In this document: positions 36,095-45,528 of the stretch, one piece after another
Numbering within the stretch: the stretch's first letter is position 1
Layout: each line of letters opens with the position of its first letter
Assembly: GCA_028876495.1 (NCBI GenBank)
Contig: JAGWRO010000038.1
Span: 186,001-250,000, forward strand
Length of the DNA stretch: 64,000 bases
Source: Bacteroidota bacterium
GTDB taxonomy: Bacteria > Bacteroidota > Bacteroidia > Chitinophagales > Chitinophagaceae
Reading direction: 5' to 3'
The notes under the pieces: model-generated
What the model saw: only the letters and a program-made list of their open reading frames with translations
What the model was told of the DNA's origin: nothing
Databases searched by the model: none
Position numbers and translations under genes: made by a program

Positions 36095-36994
36095 ATGGAT
36101 TTCGGGAAACAACAAAGGCTTTCCATTCAGGAAGCTAAAGAAATGGATATGGTAGATTACCTATCCAACTTAGGTTATAAACCAGCAAAAATCAGGAATG
36201 CTGATTATTGGTATCTGTCTCCTTTACGAAATGAAAAGACTCCTTCTTTTAAAGTTAATAGGAAACTCAACAGATGGTATGACCACGGCTTAGGTGAAGG
36301 TGGTGACCTTGTTGATTTCGCAATCCTCTATCAAAATTGTACGATCGGCGAATTTCTGCAAAAATTAAATAGTGATTTTTCTTTTCGTCAGCCTGTTTTT
36401 CATCAGCCAGAGCAATTAAAAACAGAAAAGAAAATAACCATTTTTCAAGACTATTCAATCAGTTCTTTTGCGTTATTGCGATACGTGGAACAAAGACGGA
36501 TTCCGATTGATATTGCAGATCAGTTTTGCAGAGAAGTCCGATATGGATTGAACAACAAAATATATTATGGCATAGGTTTTAAAAATGATTCTGGAGGCTT
36601 TGAAATACGCAATCCTTATTTCAAAACGAGCAGTTCTCCAAAGGACATTACGACAATTAAAAATAAAGGAAAAGAAGCCATCGTCTTCGAAGGTTTTTTT
36701 GATTTCCTTTCCTTCATAACTATCCATAAAAAAGAGGGAGCTATTGAAAGCAATTTTGTAATTCTGAATTCGGTTTCTTTCTTCGAAAAAGCGCGTCCTT
36801 TTATGGAGCAGCATGAAATCATCAGATTGTATTTGGATAGGGATTCAACCGGTCAAAATTACAGTCGTTACGCTTTGGCCTTAAGCGATAAATATAGAGA
36901 TGAAAGCATACTATATCGACATCACAAAGATTTTAATGAATGGATAGTAAACATTGGAAAATCTCAAAAGAAAAATTTTGAACAAAAACTGTAA
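36095..36994 (+). CDS. CHC2 zinc-finger/TOPRIM DNA primase of a conjugative element
   Basis: A 299-residue primase. The N-terminal zinc-finger-like region reads NADYWYLSPLRNEKTPSFKV followed by WYDHGLGEGGDLVDFA, the DnaG-type CHC2 context although the usual cysteines are not evident. The TOPRIM domain follows: EAIVFEGFFDFLSF (about 192-205) and IRLYLDRDSTGQNYSRYA (about 248-265). The protein primes complementary-strand synthesis after transfer. It is the first of the plus-strand mobilization genes. Confidence 0.85.
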   Translation: MDFGKQQRLSIQEAKEMDMVDYLSNLGYKPAKIRNADYWYLSPLRNEKTPSFKVNRKLNRWYDHGLGEGGDLVDFAILYQNCTIGEFLQKLNSDFSFRQPVFHQPEQLKTEKKITIFQDYSISSFALLRYVEQRRIPIDIADQFCREVRYGLNNKIYYGIGFKNDSGGFEIRNPYFKTSSSPKDITTIKNKGKEAIVFEGFFDFLSFITIHKKEGAIESNFVILNSVSFFEKARPFMEQHEIIRLYLDRDSTGQNYSRYALALSDKYRDESILYRHHKDFNEWIVNIGKSQKKNFEQKL

Positions 36995-37110
36995 GAACGT
37001 TTTGGATTTTTAGAGAGAAGATAAATAAACGTTTTATGGTTTTCCAAAGACTGAAAAAATAGCATAGCGAAAATTAAAATGTCTTTAAGAACATTCAAAA
37101 GGCTGAAAGA

Positions 37111-37196
37111 TTGCCACGTTCCTGCAATCGGCAAGATGAACCGTTGTTTAACAACGGGATATTGCTGCCCTTCCCTCGGAACTCGAGGGCAGGGTA
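37111..37196. other. candidate origin of transfer (oriT) upstream of mobC
   Basis: Three inverted repeats lie within 82 bp directly upstream of the mobC-like gene. They are TTGCC/GGCAA (37111-37115, 37130-37134), CCGTTGTT-t-AACAACGG (37141-37157), and CCCTCG-gaact-CGAGGG (37173-37189). The last overlaps an alternative outer pairing, CTGCCCT/AGGGCAG (37165-37171, 37186-37192). Mobilizable elements usually place oriT, with such repeats near the nick site, next to the relaxase genes. No nick site can be read with certainty. Confidence 0.45.
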
Positions 37197-37237
37197 TATG
37201 AAAGGTAAAAATTAGTTTGAAAAAGTGAAAATGATTA

Positions 37238-37630
37238 GTGATGGAAAGAAAAACTTCAAGTAGAACACGCATTATCGGTTTGCGGTTAACACCCGATGAG
37301 TTTGCAAAAATTGGAAAAAAATGGAAGGCTTCTACATGCCGAAAGTTAAGCGATTATGTTCGCCGCTGCCTCTTTGATAAACCTATTGTAACGACTTATC
37401 GTAATAGTTCACAGGATGACCTAATGGCAGAGCTTACCCGTTTGCGTAGCGAGCTTAATGCAGTTGGAAACAACTTTAATCAGGCTGTAAAAAAGCTGCA
37501 TACGCTGCATGAGATCAGTGAATTTAAAAGCTGGTTAATGGTCTATGAAATTGAGAAAAAAATTGTTCAGAACAAGTTGGATGATGTCCGTAATACGATA
37601 AAAAAATTGCTGGAAATATGGTTGCAGTAA
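37238..37630 (+). CDS. mobC: MobC-like relaxosome accessory protein
   Basis: A 130-residue DNA-binding accessory protein. The N-terminal half has a ribbon-helix-helix-like region (RIIGLRLTPDEFAKIGKKWK, then CRKLSDYVRRCLFDKP). The C-terminal half has the MobC signature ELNAVGNNFNQAVKKLHTL in a helical region. It binds near oriT and helps the relaxase. Its 3' end overlaps the relaxase gene by 13 bp, so the two are coupled. Confidence 0.85.
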   Translation: MMERKTSSRTRIIGLRLTPDEFAKIGKKWKASTCRKLSDYVRRCLFDKPIVTTYRNSSQDDLMAELTRLRSELNAVGNNFNQAVKKLHTLHEISEFKSWLMVYEIEKKIVQNKLDDVRNTIKKLLEIWLQ

Positions 37631-38913
37631 TCAAGCCTTCTCATTCCATGCACCGCATTTTTATTTACAATGAGAACAAGGTTAAAGAAGGTGTAGCGGA
37701 ATGTATCGGGGCAGAAAATTTTCCGCTCAATGCGGATGAAATGAGTCTTAAAATGAAGCTGGGCTTTCTTCTGAAAAGGACAGAATTGCGCAAAGATGTA
37801 GAACGCAAAAACGTTCATATCTCTCTCAATTTTGACCCTTCTGAAAAACATTTGACCGGCGGGAAGATGATGGAGATTGCGAAAACCTATATGCAGAAAA
37901 TAGGCTTTGGCGAACAGCCATTTATGGTATATCAGCACCATGATGCCGGGCATCCTCACATCCATATTGTTACCACCAATATCCAGTCCAACGGCAACAG
38001 GATAGACTTACATCATCTTGGCATCCGAAAATCTGAACCGGCGCGTAAAGAAATTGAGAAAATCTTTGGGCTTGTGGTTGCGGACGAGCATTCAAAAAAA
38101 GATGCATTCAAATTAAATCCGGTTGATGCGAAAAAGGTACAATATGGGCGTACAGAAACCCGCAGGGCTATTGCTGGTGTACTTGATGCGGTATTAGATA
38201 AATATAAATACACCAGCCTGCCGGAATTGAATGCGGTATTGAAGCAGTATAATGTAATGGCAGATCGTGGCAGCGAACAATCAAAAATGTTTCTTAGCGG
38301 TGGTTTGGTTTACCACATACTGGATGAAGATGGAAAGCCTGTCGGCGTGCCGCTGAAAGCAAGTGATTTTTATAACAAGCCAACACTGAAATTTTTGGAA
38401 AAAAGGTTTAACCCTAATGAAGCGCAACGAAAGCCTTATAAAGCCCGCATCAAAAATGAAATAGATAAATTATTTATTGGCAAAGCTCCTTCACTACATG
38501 AACTGATTGAGCAGCTTGAAAGAAAGGGTATCCATATTTCTTTGCGGCAGAATGATGCGGGTTTGATCTATGGAATAACTTATGTAGATCACTACACAAA
38601 ATGTGTGTTTAACGGCAGTGCATTGGGAAAGCAATACAGCGCAAAAGCTATCCAGGAAAGATTCCTGCTGAAAAATGTTTCAGGGCAGGAATCGCTGTCG
38701 CAGCATCCAGCCCCGAAACCACTCATTGGGTTACAGTCCCGGTCTATCGTCGGGACAGAAATCAAAGTTGTTACCGATGACCTGCAGCCTGCAAAATCAG
38801 CAGGCATTTTAAATGATTTAATGCAACCGGAACAGGCTGCTAATTGGTTACCCGGACAGCTTAAAAGAAAACGCAAAAGGAAGAAAAGAAAAAATATTTC
38901 AGATAACAGATAA
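37618..38913 (+). CDS. mobB: relaxase / mobilization nuclease (MobP-type)
   Basis: A 431-residue relaxase. Residues 1-190 are the nuclease domain with the metal-binding triad HHDAGHPHIHIV (His112, His114, His116). The likely catalytic Tyr is in the N-terminal part; Tyr17 and Tyr91 are candidates. The C-terminal half is basic and ends in RKRKRKKRKN. It nicks oriT and pilots the strand to the recipient. The gene overlaps mobC and is followed 12 bp later by the coupling protein gene. Confidence 0.9.
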   Translation: MVAVIKPSHSMHRIFIYNENKVKEGVAECIGAENFPLNADEMSLKMKLGFLLKRTELRKDVERKNVHISLNFDPSEKHLTGGKMMEIAKTYMQKIGFGEQPFMVYQHHDAGHPHIHIVTTNIQSNGNRIDLHHLGIRKSEPARKEIEKIFGLVVADEHSKKDAFKLNPVDAKKVQYGRTETRRAIAGVLDAVLDKYKYTSLPELNAVLKQYNVMADRGSEQSKMFLSGGLVYHILDEDGKPVGVPLKASDFYNKPTLKFLEKRFNPNEAQRKPYKARIKNEIDKLFIGKAPSLHELIEQLERKGIHISLRQNDAGLIYGITYVDHYTKCVFNGSALGKQYSAKAIQERFLLKNVSGQESLSQHPAPKPLIGLQSRSIVGTEIKVVTDDLQPAKSAGILNDLMQPEQAANWLPGQLKRKRKRKKRKNISDNR

Positions 38914-38925
38914 AAATTAAAAGCT

Positions 38926-40923
38926 ATGGCTATGCAGACAGGTGAGAACGAACAGGCATTAAGAAAGATTCTGGACATGACCAGGTTTATCAGCATTGTT
39001 ATTTTGTTGATACATTACTATTATTATTGTTATGCTGCTTTTCAGCAGTGGCAATTGGTAAGCGCATTCAGCGACCGTATTTTAAACAATATTTATCGTA
39101 CCGGAATTTTTTACAGCTTCATTAAAAGCAAGCTGATTGCCTTAGGTTTTCTGGCAATTTCTTTACTTGGTGCAAAGGGACGTAAGCATGAAAAGATGAA
39201 CTATAAAACAGCATTTGCATATCTCATCATTGGACTGCTGCTCTACTTTGTAAGCTATCTTTCATTGCTATTACCACTGCCTGTACAGGAGGTGGCAATG
39301 ATTTATATCGGCATCACCTCTGTTGGATTTTTGATGATACTTTCCGGTGGTACTTTGCTTTCCCGTATTATCAAAAGCAGGTTTAACAACAAAGATATTT
39401 TCAATAATGAAAATGAAACTTTCCCGCAGGAAGAACGCTTATTGCAAAATGAATATTCCATCAATCTCCCCGCCCGCTATCGGCTGAAAAATAAGGTACG
39501 CAATAGCTGGATAAATATCATCAATCCATTTCGCGCCATCATGGTGCTGGGTACACCGGGTTCGGGCAAATCATACTTCGTAATAAGGCATGTTATTACA
39601 CAACATATCCGGAAAGGATTTACAATGTTTGTCTATGATTTTAAGTTTGATGACCTTTCTAAAATTGCCTACAATACCTGGTTAAAGTACAAGCATCATT
39701 ATAAGAAGCCGCCACAATTTTTTGTCATCAATTTCGATGACTTAACGAGAAGCCACCGGTGTAATCCATTAGAGCCTTCAGCCATGACAGACATTACGGA
39801 TGCTGCTGAAAGCGCAAGGACTATTTTAATGGGCCTGAACCGGGAATGGATTAAACGCCAGGGCGACTTCTTCGTGGAATCTCCAATTAACTTTCTATCT
39901 GCCGTGATATGGTATTTAAGAAAGTACAAGGACGGTGAATTTTGCACTTTGCCTCACGTTATTGAGCTAATGCAGGCTGACTATGATAGCTTGTTTACCC
40001 TGCTTCGCACTGAGAAGGAAATTGAAGTGTTAATCAATCCCTTTATTAATGCTTATCTCAATGATGTGATGGAACAATTGGAAGGACAAATAGCCTCTGC
40101 TAAGGTTGCCATGGCAAGGCTTTCTTCGCCACAGTTGTATTACGTTTTATCCGGCAACGATTTCAATTTGGATATTAATAATCCTGGTGAGCCTAAGATT
40201 GTATGCATGGGTAATAACCCGCAAAAGATACAGATATATGGCGCGGTGCTTTCGCTATATGTTACACGGTTGATAAAGCAGGTAAACAAAAAAGGAAAGC
40301 TGAAAAGCAGTTTGGTGTTTGATGAGTTCCCAACAATTTATTTGAACAACATGGACAGCTTGATTGCAACTGCCCGAAGCAATAAAGTTGCTGCCTGTTT
40401 AGGTGTGCAGGATTTCAGCCAGCTTCGTAAGGATTATGGCCGGGAACAGGCTGATGTGATTATGAATATCACCGGGAACATCATTGCAGGTCAGGTTACA
40501 GGTGATACCGCCAAACAACTTTCAGAACGTTTCGGCAAAATCATGCAGGACAGGGAAAGCTATTCCATCAATAGCGGAGATACATCAGTCAGCCGCTCAA
40601 AGCAATTGGAAGCAGCTATTCCTCCTTCAAAAATATCAGGGCTGAGTTCAGGAGAGTTTGTAGGCATGGTTGCTGATGATCCGGATAATAAAATCGAACT
40701 GAAAACTTTCCATTCTGAAATTATAAACGACCATGAGGCTTTGAAAAGAGAACAAGAGGATTACAGGGACATTGAGGTTATACGCAAGTTGGATAACAGT
40801 ATGGTACAGCGAAATTACTTACAGATTAAGCAGGATATACAGGATATTATTCAATCTGAAATGGAAAGGTTGTTGAATGACCCGGCACAAAAACATCTTG
40901 TCGTTCAAAAGAAAATGTCCTGA
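38926..40923 (+). CDS. traG: type IV coupling protein (TraG/VirD4-like)
   Basis: A 665-residue coupling ATPase. It has four or so N-terminal membrane spans (about 20-40, 55-80, 95-115, 122-145). Walker A is GTPGSGKSY near 208-216. The core includes YDFKFDDLSKIAYNTW, CNPLEPSAMTDITDAAESAR and the Walker B-like SLVFDEFPTIYL near 463-474. It ends with the TraM-recognition/hexamer region (SNKVAACLGVQDFSQLRKDY). It brings the relaxase-DNA complex to a mating channel. No channel genes survive next to it here, so it would need a helper element. Confidence 0.9.
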   Translation: MAMQTGENEQALRKILDMTRFISIVILLIHYYYYCYAAFQQWQLVSAFSDRILNNIYRTGIFYSFIKSKLIALGFLAISLLGAKGRKHEKMNYKTAFAYLIIGLLLYFVSYLSLLLPLPVQEVAMIYIGITSVGFLMILSGGTLLSRIIKSRFNNKDIFNNENETFPQEERLLQNEYSINLPARYRLKNKVRNSWINIINPFRAIMVLGTPGSGKSYFVIRHVITQHIRKGFTMFVYDFKFDDLSKIAYNTWLKYKHHYKKPPQFFVINFDDLTRSHRCNPLEPSAMTDITDAAESARTILMGLNREWIKRQGDFFVESPINFLSAVIWYLRKYKDGEFCTLPHVIELMQADYDSLFTLLRTEKEIEVLINPFINAYLNDVMEQLEGQIASAKVAMARLSSPQLYYVLSGNDFNLDINNPGEPKIVCMGNNPQKIQIYGAVLSLYVTRLIKQVNKKGKLKSSLVFDEFPTIYLNNMDSLIATARSNKVAACLGVQDFSQLRKDYGREQADVIMNITGNIIAGQVTGDTAKQLSERFGKIMQDRESYSINSGDTSVSRSKQLEAAIPPSKISGLSSGEFVGMVADDPDNKIELKTFHSEIINDHEALKREQEDYRDIEVIRKLDNSMVQRNYLQIKQDIQDIIQSEMERLLNDPAQKHLVVQKKMS

Positions 40924-40984
40924 TTTTAAATTCACGTGAAAAAAAGTTTTATTGGTATTTCCAGAGGTGAAAGAGGTGAAGGGA

Positions 40985-41704
40985 ATGAGAATGGACAAAA
41001 TAAAAAAGAACATAAACAATTTCCGCCAGGGGAATTGGAAGACGGCATTGCCGCCTTACAATTATGTTCCCTGTTCGGAAACGTTTCCCGAAGATTGCAC
41101 CGCGGGAATGAAGCGTTATCCTGATAAGTGGTTTGACCTTGCTATTGTTGATCCTCCCTATGGAATCAACAGGAGCGGGCAAACAGAATCTTTTACAAAA
41201 AACAGTAAGCATAAAAGAAAATATTTCGAGAAAAAAACCTGGGATCTGGCGCCGCCCGGCAATGACTATTTTGAAGAGTTATTCCGGGTTTCAAAAAATC
41301 AAATCATCTGGGGCGCAAATTACTTTCCGCAATACCTGTCGCCTTCAATGGGCTGGATATTCTGGGATAAGGGACAAAACCTTACCATGAGCGATGGGGA
41401 ACTGGCTTACACATCTTATAAAAAAGCATTACGCCGCATTATTATCAACCGAAATCAATTACGCACTGAAGGTGGTACGATTCATCCTACACAAAAACCA
41501 ATACTGCTTTATGATTTTTGTTTTCAGTATGCTAAGGTAAAACCCGGAATGAAAGTTTTAGATACGCATTTGGGAAGTGGTTCAAGCAGGATTGCTGCGT
41601 ATAAAAACAGGCTTGATTTTACAGGCTTTGAAACAGACAGGGAATACTTTGAAAAACAGGAACATCGTTTTGAAAATTATATACAGCAGCTTACTTTATT
41701 TTAG
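40985..41704 (+). CDS. DNA adenine/cytosine-N4 methyltransferase (beta-class order)
   Basis: A 239-residue methyltransferase. The catalytic motif DPPYG comes first (near 56-60), followed by HPTQKPILLYD and then the SAM site VLDTHLGSGSS, the order of beta-class enzymes. The middle contains NQIIWGANYFPQYL and WIFWDKGQ. The ATG at 40985 is preferred over a TTG 33 bp upstream. There is no restriction enzyme beside it. Element-borne lone methyltransferases usually protect the element from host restriction. The recognition sequence is unknown. Confidence 0.87.
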   Translation: MRMDKIKKNINNFRQGNWKTALPPYNYVPCSETFPEDCTAGMKRYPDKWFDLAIVDPPYGINRSGQTESFTKNSKHKRKYFEKKTWDLAPPGNDYFEELFRVSKNQIIWGANYFPQYLSPSMGWIFWDKGQNLTMSDGELAYTSYKKALRRIIINRNQLRTEGGTIHPTQKPILLYDFCFQYAKVKPGMKVLDTHLGSGSSRIAAYKNRLDFTGFETDREYFEKQEHRFENYIQQLTLF

Positions 41705-41945
41705 GAAGTTGATTTTTTATTTATTTTTTTAGTAGGGCATGCCCCTTCGGGTCGGGTGATTGCAGGGTACGCTTCGCTTCCGTCTCTCTTTCATCGTGAC
41801 CGGCTCTCCCGAATGCTTTCGGGATCACCGCCTTCCATTTCCCTCATGCTTCATTCCTGATGATCCTATAAATGCTGATGAAAATACCATCCAACCTGCT
41901 GTAAGCATTTTTTTCCAACGAAACGGGTAAAAAGGCAGCTAAGTT

Positions 41946-42089
41946 AGTGCGGAGCCATCTCACACACCCGAACCAAAAGACTACGGCATAATGAAAAAGG
42001 AAAAATCAGGCTTCGCCAAATATAATTTTTCCTTTTTCAGCCTCCGGCACTTATTCCGTTTCCTTTTGGTGTCTTTTCATTTCCGCACT
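41946..42089. repeat. 144-bp nested inverted repeat upstream of ssb
   Basis: Three nested arm pairs occur within the 41705-42199 gap: AGTGCGGA/TCCGCACT (41946-41953, 42082-42089), ACCAAAAG/CTTTTGGT (41972-41979, 42063-42070) and GAAAAAGGAAAAAT/ATTTTTCCTTTTTC (41993-42006, 42025-42038). All are perfect and centred on the same point, so a long cruciform or RNA hairpin is possible. The rest of the gap holds GC-rich patches (CCCCTTCGGGTCGGG near 41741) and no gene. Confidence 0.75.
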
Positions 42090-42199
42090 TTTTCGCTGCT
42101 TTCTTTTTTCCCGTTTTTCTTTTGGAAAAATGCTCTTTAGGGCAGGCGGGTGAAAAAAAGAAAAATCAAACAAAATTTTTAACGATAAAATCAAACAAC

Positions 42200-42598
42200 A
42201 TGAACATCATCGGACGACTAACAAGGGATGCAAAAGTAAACACCCTGCCAAATGAAAAGCAGGTAGTCAACTTTTCAGTAGCGGTAAACGACAGCTACAA
42301 AAACAAACAGGGCGAGCGGGTACAGCTCACAGAATATTTCAATTGCGCTTACTGGATTTCACCTAACGTGGCGAAGGTATTGACCAAAGGCGCATTGGTA
42401 GAACTTACAGGCAGGGTGAGCGCACAGGCATGGCTGAATAAAGAAGGAAAGGCAAATGCAGCCTTGCACTTTCACACTTCGCAAATCAAACTGTATAGTG
42501 GCAGGAATACGGAAGCCGCTTCGGGTAATAACGGTAATGGACAAACGAAAACTGCTGACAAAGCAACCCAAACCACCAATGAAGATTTACCCTTTTAA
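42200..42598 (+). CDS. ssb: single-stranded DNA-binding protein
   Basis: A 132-residue OB-fold protein. It starts MNIIGRLTRDAKV at the ATG at 42200-42202; the longer frame adds an unlikely leader. Core strands read QVVNFSVAVNDSYKN and TEYFNCAYWISPNVAKVL, and KGALVELTGRVSAQAWLNK follows. The acidic C-terminal tip DLPF is intact, the site that recruits other replication proteins. It probably protects transferred single-stranded DNA of the element. Confidence 0.92.
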   Translation: MNIIGRLTRDAKVNTLPNEKQVVNFSVAVNDSYKNKQGERVQLTEYFNCAYWISPNVAKVLTKGALVELTGRVSAQAWLNKEGKANAALHFHTSQIKLYSGRNTEAASGNNGNGQTKTADKATQTTNEDLPF

Positions 42599-42635
42599 AA
42601 CCGGAAATAAAAAATTGAAACATTAAAAATCAAAC

Positions 42636-43583
42636 ATGATGAAAACGCTAAGCACAAATAACAACATTAACGACGTGTACAGCCAGGTCACCAATTTTGT
42701 AATGGAACAATTGGAAAAAGGTATTATAATATGGCGTAAAGGCTGGAACAGTAAAGGCTTTCCAAAAAATATCATTACAGGGAAACCTTACAGGGGATGG
42801 AATGTATTTTTCCTGAATTTCATTACTCATTTAAAAGGATATGCTACGCCATATTTTTTGACCTTCAAACAGGCGCAGGCAAAAGGCGGTCATATACGCA
42901 AAGGTGAAAAAGGGATGCGCATTGTCTATTGGGCTAAAATAGAAAATAAGGAGGAAACCGGTACAGACCCTGCGCCAACCGAAGAAAGCCGCCGCGTTCG
43001 CCTTGTTCCGCGCCAATACATTGTTTTCAATATTGCACAGGCAGAAAATATTCCATTGCCGGAAAATACAGAACAGCCGCAAATTGCCATTGATAGCTTG
43101 GCTGCCTGTGACCAGATAGTAACCAATATGCCTGATGCCCCTGAAATCCGGTATCAGGGAGACAGTGCATGGTACAGCCCCGCCCGTGATCTGGTAAACA
43201 TACCGGAAAAACAGCTTTTTAAAAGTACAGAAGAACATTATTGCACTTTGTTCCATGAACTGGCACATTCCACCGGCCACACAAGCCGCCTGAACCGAAA
43301 AGAGTTGATTACATCTGATGGTTACGGCGGTGAATTGTACAGCAAAGAAGAATTGACCGCAGAACTAACCGCCGCTTTTTTGTGCGCGGTGGGTGGCATT
43401 GAGCAGGGCAATACCCTTATCAACAGCGCCGCCTATATACAGGGCTGGTTGCAATCTTTCAAAAATGATAAAACGATGATCATAAAAGCCGCAGCACAGG
43501 CACAGAAAGCAGCCGATTATATCCTTAATCGGATAGCGGAGGAAATTGAAACGCCGCCCGTTAAGGAGCTAATAGAGGTTTAG
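42636..43583 (+). CDS. ArdC-like antirestriction / zincin metallopeptidase protein
   Basis: A 315-residue protein with an N-terminal ssDNA-binding ArdC domain (NFVMEQLEKGIIIWRKGWNS, KPYRGWNVFFLNF, KGEKGMRIVYW). A C-terminal zincin domain has HELAHSTGH (near 207-215) and a downstream Glu-containing KEELTAELTAAFL. ArdC proteins bind single-stranded DNA and can protect incoming plasmid DNA from restriction. All zinc ligands appear present. It follows ssb by 37 bp. Confidence 0.88.
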   Translation: MMKTLSTNNNINDVYSQVTNFVMEQLEKGIIIWRKGWNSKGFPKNIITGKPYRGWNVFFLNFITHLKGYATPYFLTFKQAQAKGGHIRKGEKGMRIVYWAKIENKEETGTDPAPTEESRRVRLVPRQYIVFNIAQAENIPLPENTEQPQIAIDSLAACDQIVTNMPDAPEIRYQGDSAWYSPARDLVNIPEKQLFKSTEEHYCTLFHELAHSTGHTSRLNRKELITSDGYGGELYSKEELTAELTAAFLCAVGGIEQGNTLINSAAYIQGWLQSFKNDKTMIIKAAAQAQKAADYILNRIAEEIETPPVKELIEV

Positions 43584-43676
43584 CAGAAATGTAACAGCCT
43601 CATTTTAATCACTTCAAGCGGATAATTGCCGCCTACACTATTCTTAAAAATTATATCAATCACTAAAACATTTATC

Positions 43677-45476
43677 ATGAAAACAGTAACAAAAAAAGCA
43701 GTGGTACGGGCAACGCAGTCTGCTACCGGAGAAGTACAAAATGAAGAAGCAGATTACGTTGTGCTTCCGGTTGATAAAATTGATTTTTCGCCTTTTAATT
43801 ACCGCAAGTTCTACGACCCGATGGCATTGGAGGATTTCGCTTCGCAGGTAGCTATCCGCGGCATCCTTTCGCCTGTTATTGTGCGTAATGTTGAAGAAGG
43901 TCGTTACCAATTGGTGGCTGGTGAGCGTAGGTTGAGAGCGGCACAGATTGCGGGTTTGAAAACCATGCCTGCACGCATCCTTGAATTTACAGATAATGAA
44001 GTATTGGAAATTCAGTTGGTGGAAAACCTGCAGCGGGAAACCCCGCATCCCTTACATGAATCACAGGCTATCCAATTGTTACAGCAATCGGGTAAAACAC
44101 TGGATGAGGTGGCGCGGATTTTGGGAAAACCCAAAGGCTTTATTTACAATCGCCTCAAACTGGCTGAACTGGTTGAACCATTGCAGGAGGTATATTTTGC
44201 GGGTAAGCTGACATTATCAGAAGCTACCGAATTGGGAAGCCTTCCGACAGATGCACAGCAGGATTTTTTTTTAGAGCATTGCAAAGGATGGAAGCAGGAA
44301 AAACATTTCTCTATCGGGAATACGAAGTATTATATCAGCAGGCATAAATACGATTTGAAAAATGCCCCCTTTAATACGCGCGATAAAAAATTGCTGCCGG
44401 ATGTGGGAGCTTGCACAGGATGCCCCTTTAATTCAGCATCCCTGAAAGAGCTTTTTCCAGATCTGGCAAAGCAGGCGGTATGCAGCAATAAAACCTGTTT
44501 CAAAAATAAATGCCACGCAGATGCAGAAGCCAAAATACGCTCTGTGTTGGAAACCAACAAACCGGAAGCCTTAATATTTGGTTATTGTGTGAGCGATGAA
44601 ATCCAGTCCCTGATGGACACCATGCCGGAAATCGCCACAATAACCCGTTACAGCCAGGATGATGTACAGGTGATGTATGAGCCGGTACAGCCAACGAAAG
44701 AGGATTACACTTCTTACAGCAAAGAGAAAGGCAGGGAGGTAATGATGCGCGACAGGTACAGCGCAGCGCTCCGGGAATATAAAGAGGATATGGCTGCTTA
44801 CAGGCAACAGGTTGGCGCAAAGGGTACGCAAAAGGGACTGCTTTTACGCAACGAAAAAATTGCCGCTGTTTTTTATAACCCTCTAAAAAGAAATACCGCT
44901 ACCGCTAATCAGGTTACTGCTAAAGAAGTGCAACAGGCTATCAGGGAAAATACAGCCACCAAAGACCTTCTTACCGCAGAAATAGAACGGCTGAAAAACA
45001 GGGAAAATCGCTCTAAGGAATTAGACAGCGAAAAGATACAGGTAAAACTGCATGAACAATTTTGTCAACACTTACAGGAAGGAAAATTAAAGCCGGCACT
45101 GACTAAAGCCGACATGGTTGGCCTGCGGCTAATCGCCTTCAATTCTTTAAATTATTCCAACCGCACATTAGCCGAAAAAAAACTGTTTCCCAAAGGATGT
45201 AAGGACAATGTCAATTTCTACGAAAAACTTGTGGGGTTGACAAACGAACAGGTTGCCTATCTTATAAGAACCGTCATAAGCGGTAGTGGTGAAAGTAAAT
45301 CACCATTACAAAACCATGCTTTTTGCCTGTATAAAATGGCAGGGGATGCGGGATTGGATATTAAATCCATTGAAGCAGAACAGGTAGCAGTAGCCGAACG
45401 CAGAGAGGAACGATTAAAAGAACGGGTTAAGGATTTACAGGAAAGAATAAAAAAAATCAGCAATAAAAAGAAATAA
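43677..45476 (+). CDS. parB: ParB/Spo0J-like nuclease-domain protein
   Basis: A 599-residue protein starting at the ATG at 43677-43679 (MKTVTKKAVV). The ParB N-terminal domain includes NYRKFYDPMALEDFASQVAI and the GERRLRAAQIAG box near 82-93. The helix-turn-helix region has LDEVARILGKPKGFIYNRLK. The long C-terminal part has a CTGCPFNSASLKELFP region with paired cysteines (CxxC, later CSNKTCFKNKC) and ends in coiled-coil-rich sequence. This long form is typical of Bacteroidota conjugative elements. Its role may be partition or gene regulation; no ParA gene accompanies it. Confidence 0.87.
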   Translation: MKTVTKKAVVRATQSATGEVQNEEADYVVLPVDKIDFSPFNYRKFYDPMALEDFASQVAIRGILSPVIVRNVEEGRYQLVAGERRLRAAQIAGLKTMPARILEFTDNEVLEIQLVENLQRETPHPLHESQAIQLLQQSGKTLDEVARILGKPKGFIYNRLKLAELVEPLQEVYFAGKLTLSEATELGSLPTDAQQDFFLEHCKGWKQEKHFSIGNTKYYISRHKYDLKNAPFNTRDKKLLPDVGACTGCPFNSASLKELFPDLAKQAVCSNKTCFKNKCHADAEAKIRSVLETNKPEALIFGYCVSDEIQSLMDTMPEIATITRYSQDDVQVMYEPVQPTKEDYTSYSKEKGREVMMRDRYSAALREYKEDMAAYRQQVGAKGTQKGLLLRNEKIAAVFYNPLKRNTATANQVTAKEVQQAIRENTATKDLLTAEIERLKNRENRSKELDSEKIQVKLHEQFCQHLQEGKLKPALTKADMVGLRLIAFNSLNYSNRTLAEKKLFPKGCKDNVNFYEKLVGLTNEQVAYLIRTVISGSGESKSPLQNHAFCLYKMAGDAGLDIKSIEAEQVAVAERREERLKERVKDLQERIKKISNKKK

Positions 45477-45484
45477 TTAATCAC

Positions 45485-45512
45485 AGGCGACCGCCTGCAA
45501 AGGTGGTCGCCT
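45485..45512 (+). terminator. 12-bp hairpin with GCAA loop between parB and the next small gene
   Basis: AGGCGACC (45485-45492) pairs with GGTCGCCT (45505-45512). The inner gCCT/AGGt pair extends it through a G-U, leaving a GCAA tetraloop. It starts 8 bp after the parB stop. No T-run follows, so it may be an mRNA stability or attenuation structure for the small genes downstream rather than a plain terminator. Confidence 0.45.
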
Positions 45513-45528
45513 ATTAAAAACAAGAGAC

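Noticed and set aside
40985-41704. Restriction-modification system
   Set aside because: The methyltransferase has no restriction enzyme or specificity subunit beside it; the nearest nuclease-like genes (52-54 kb) belong to the defence block on the far side of the element.
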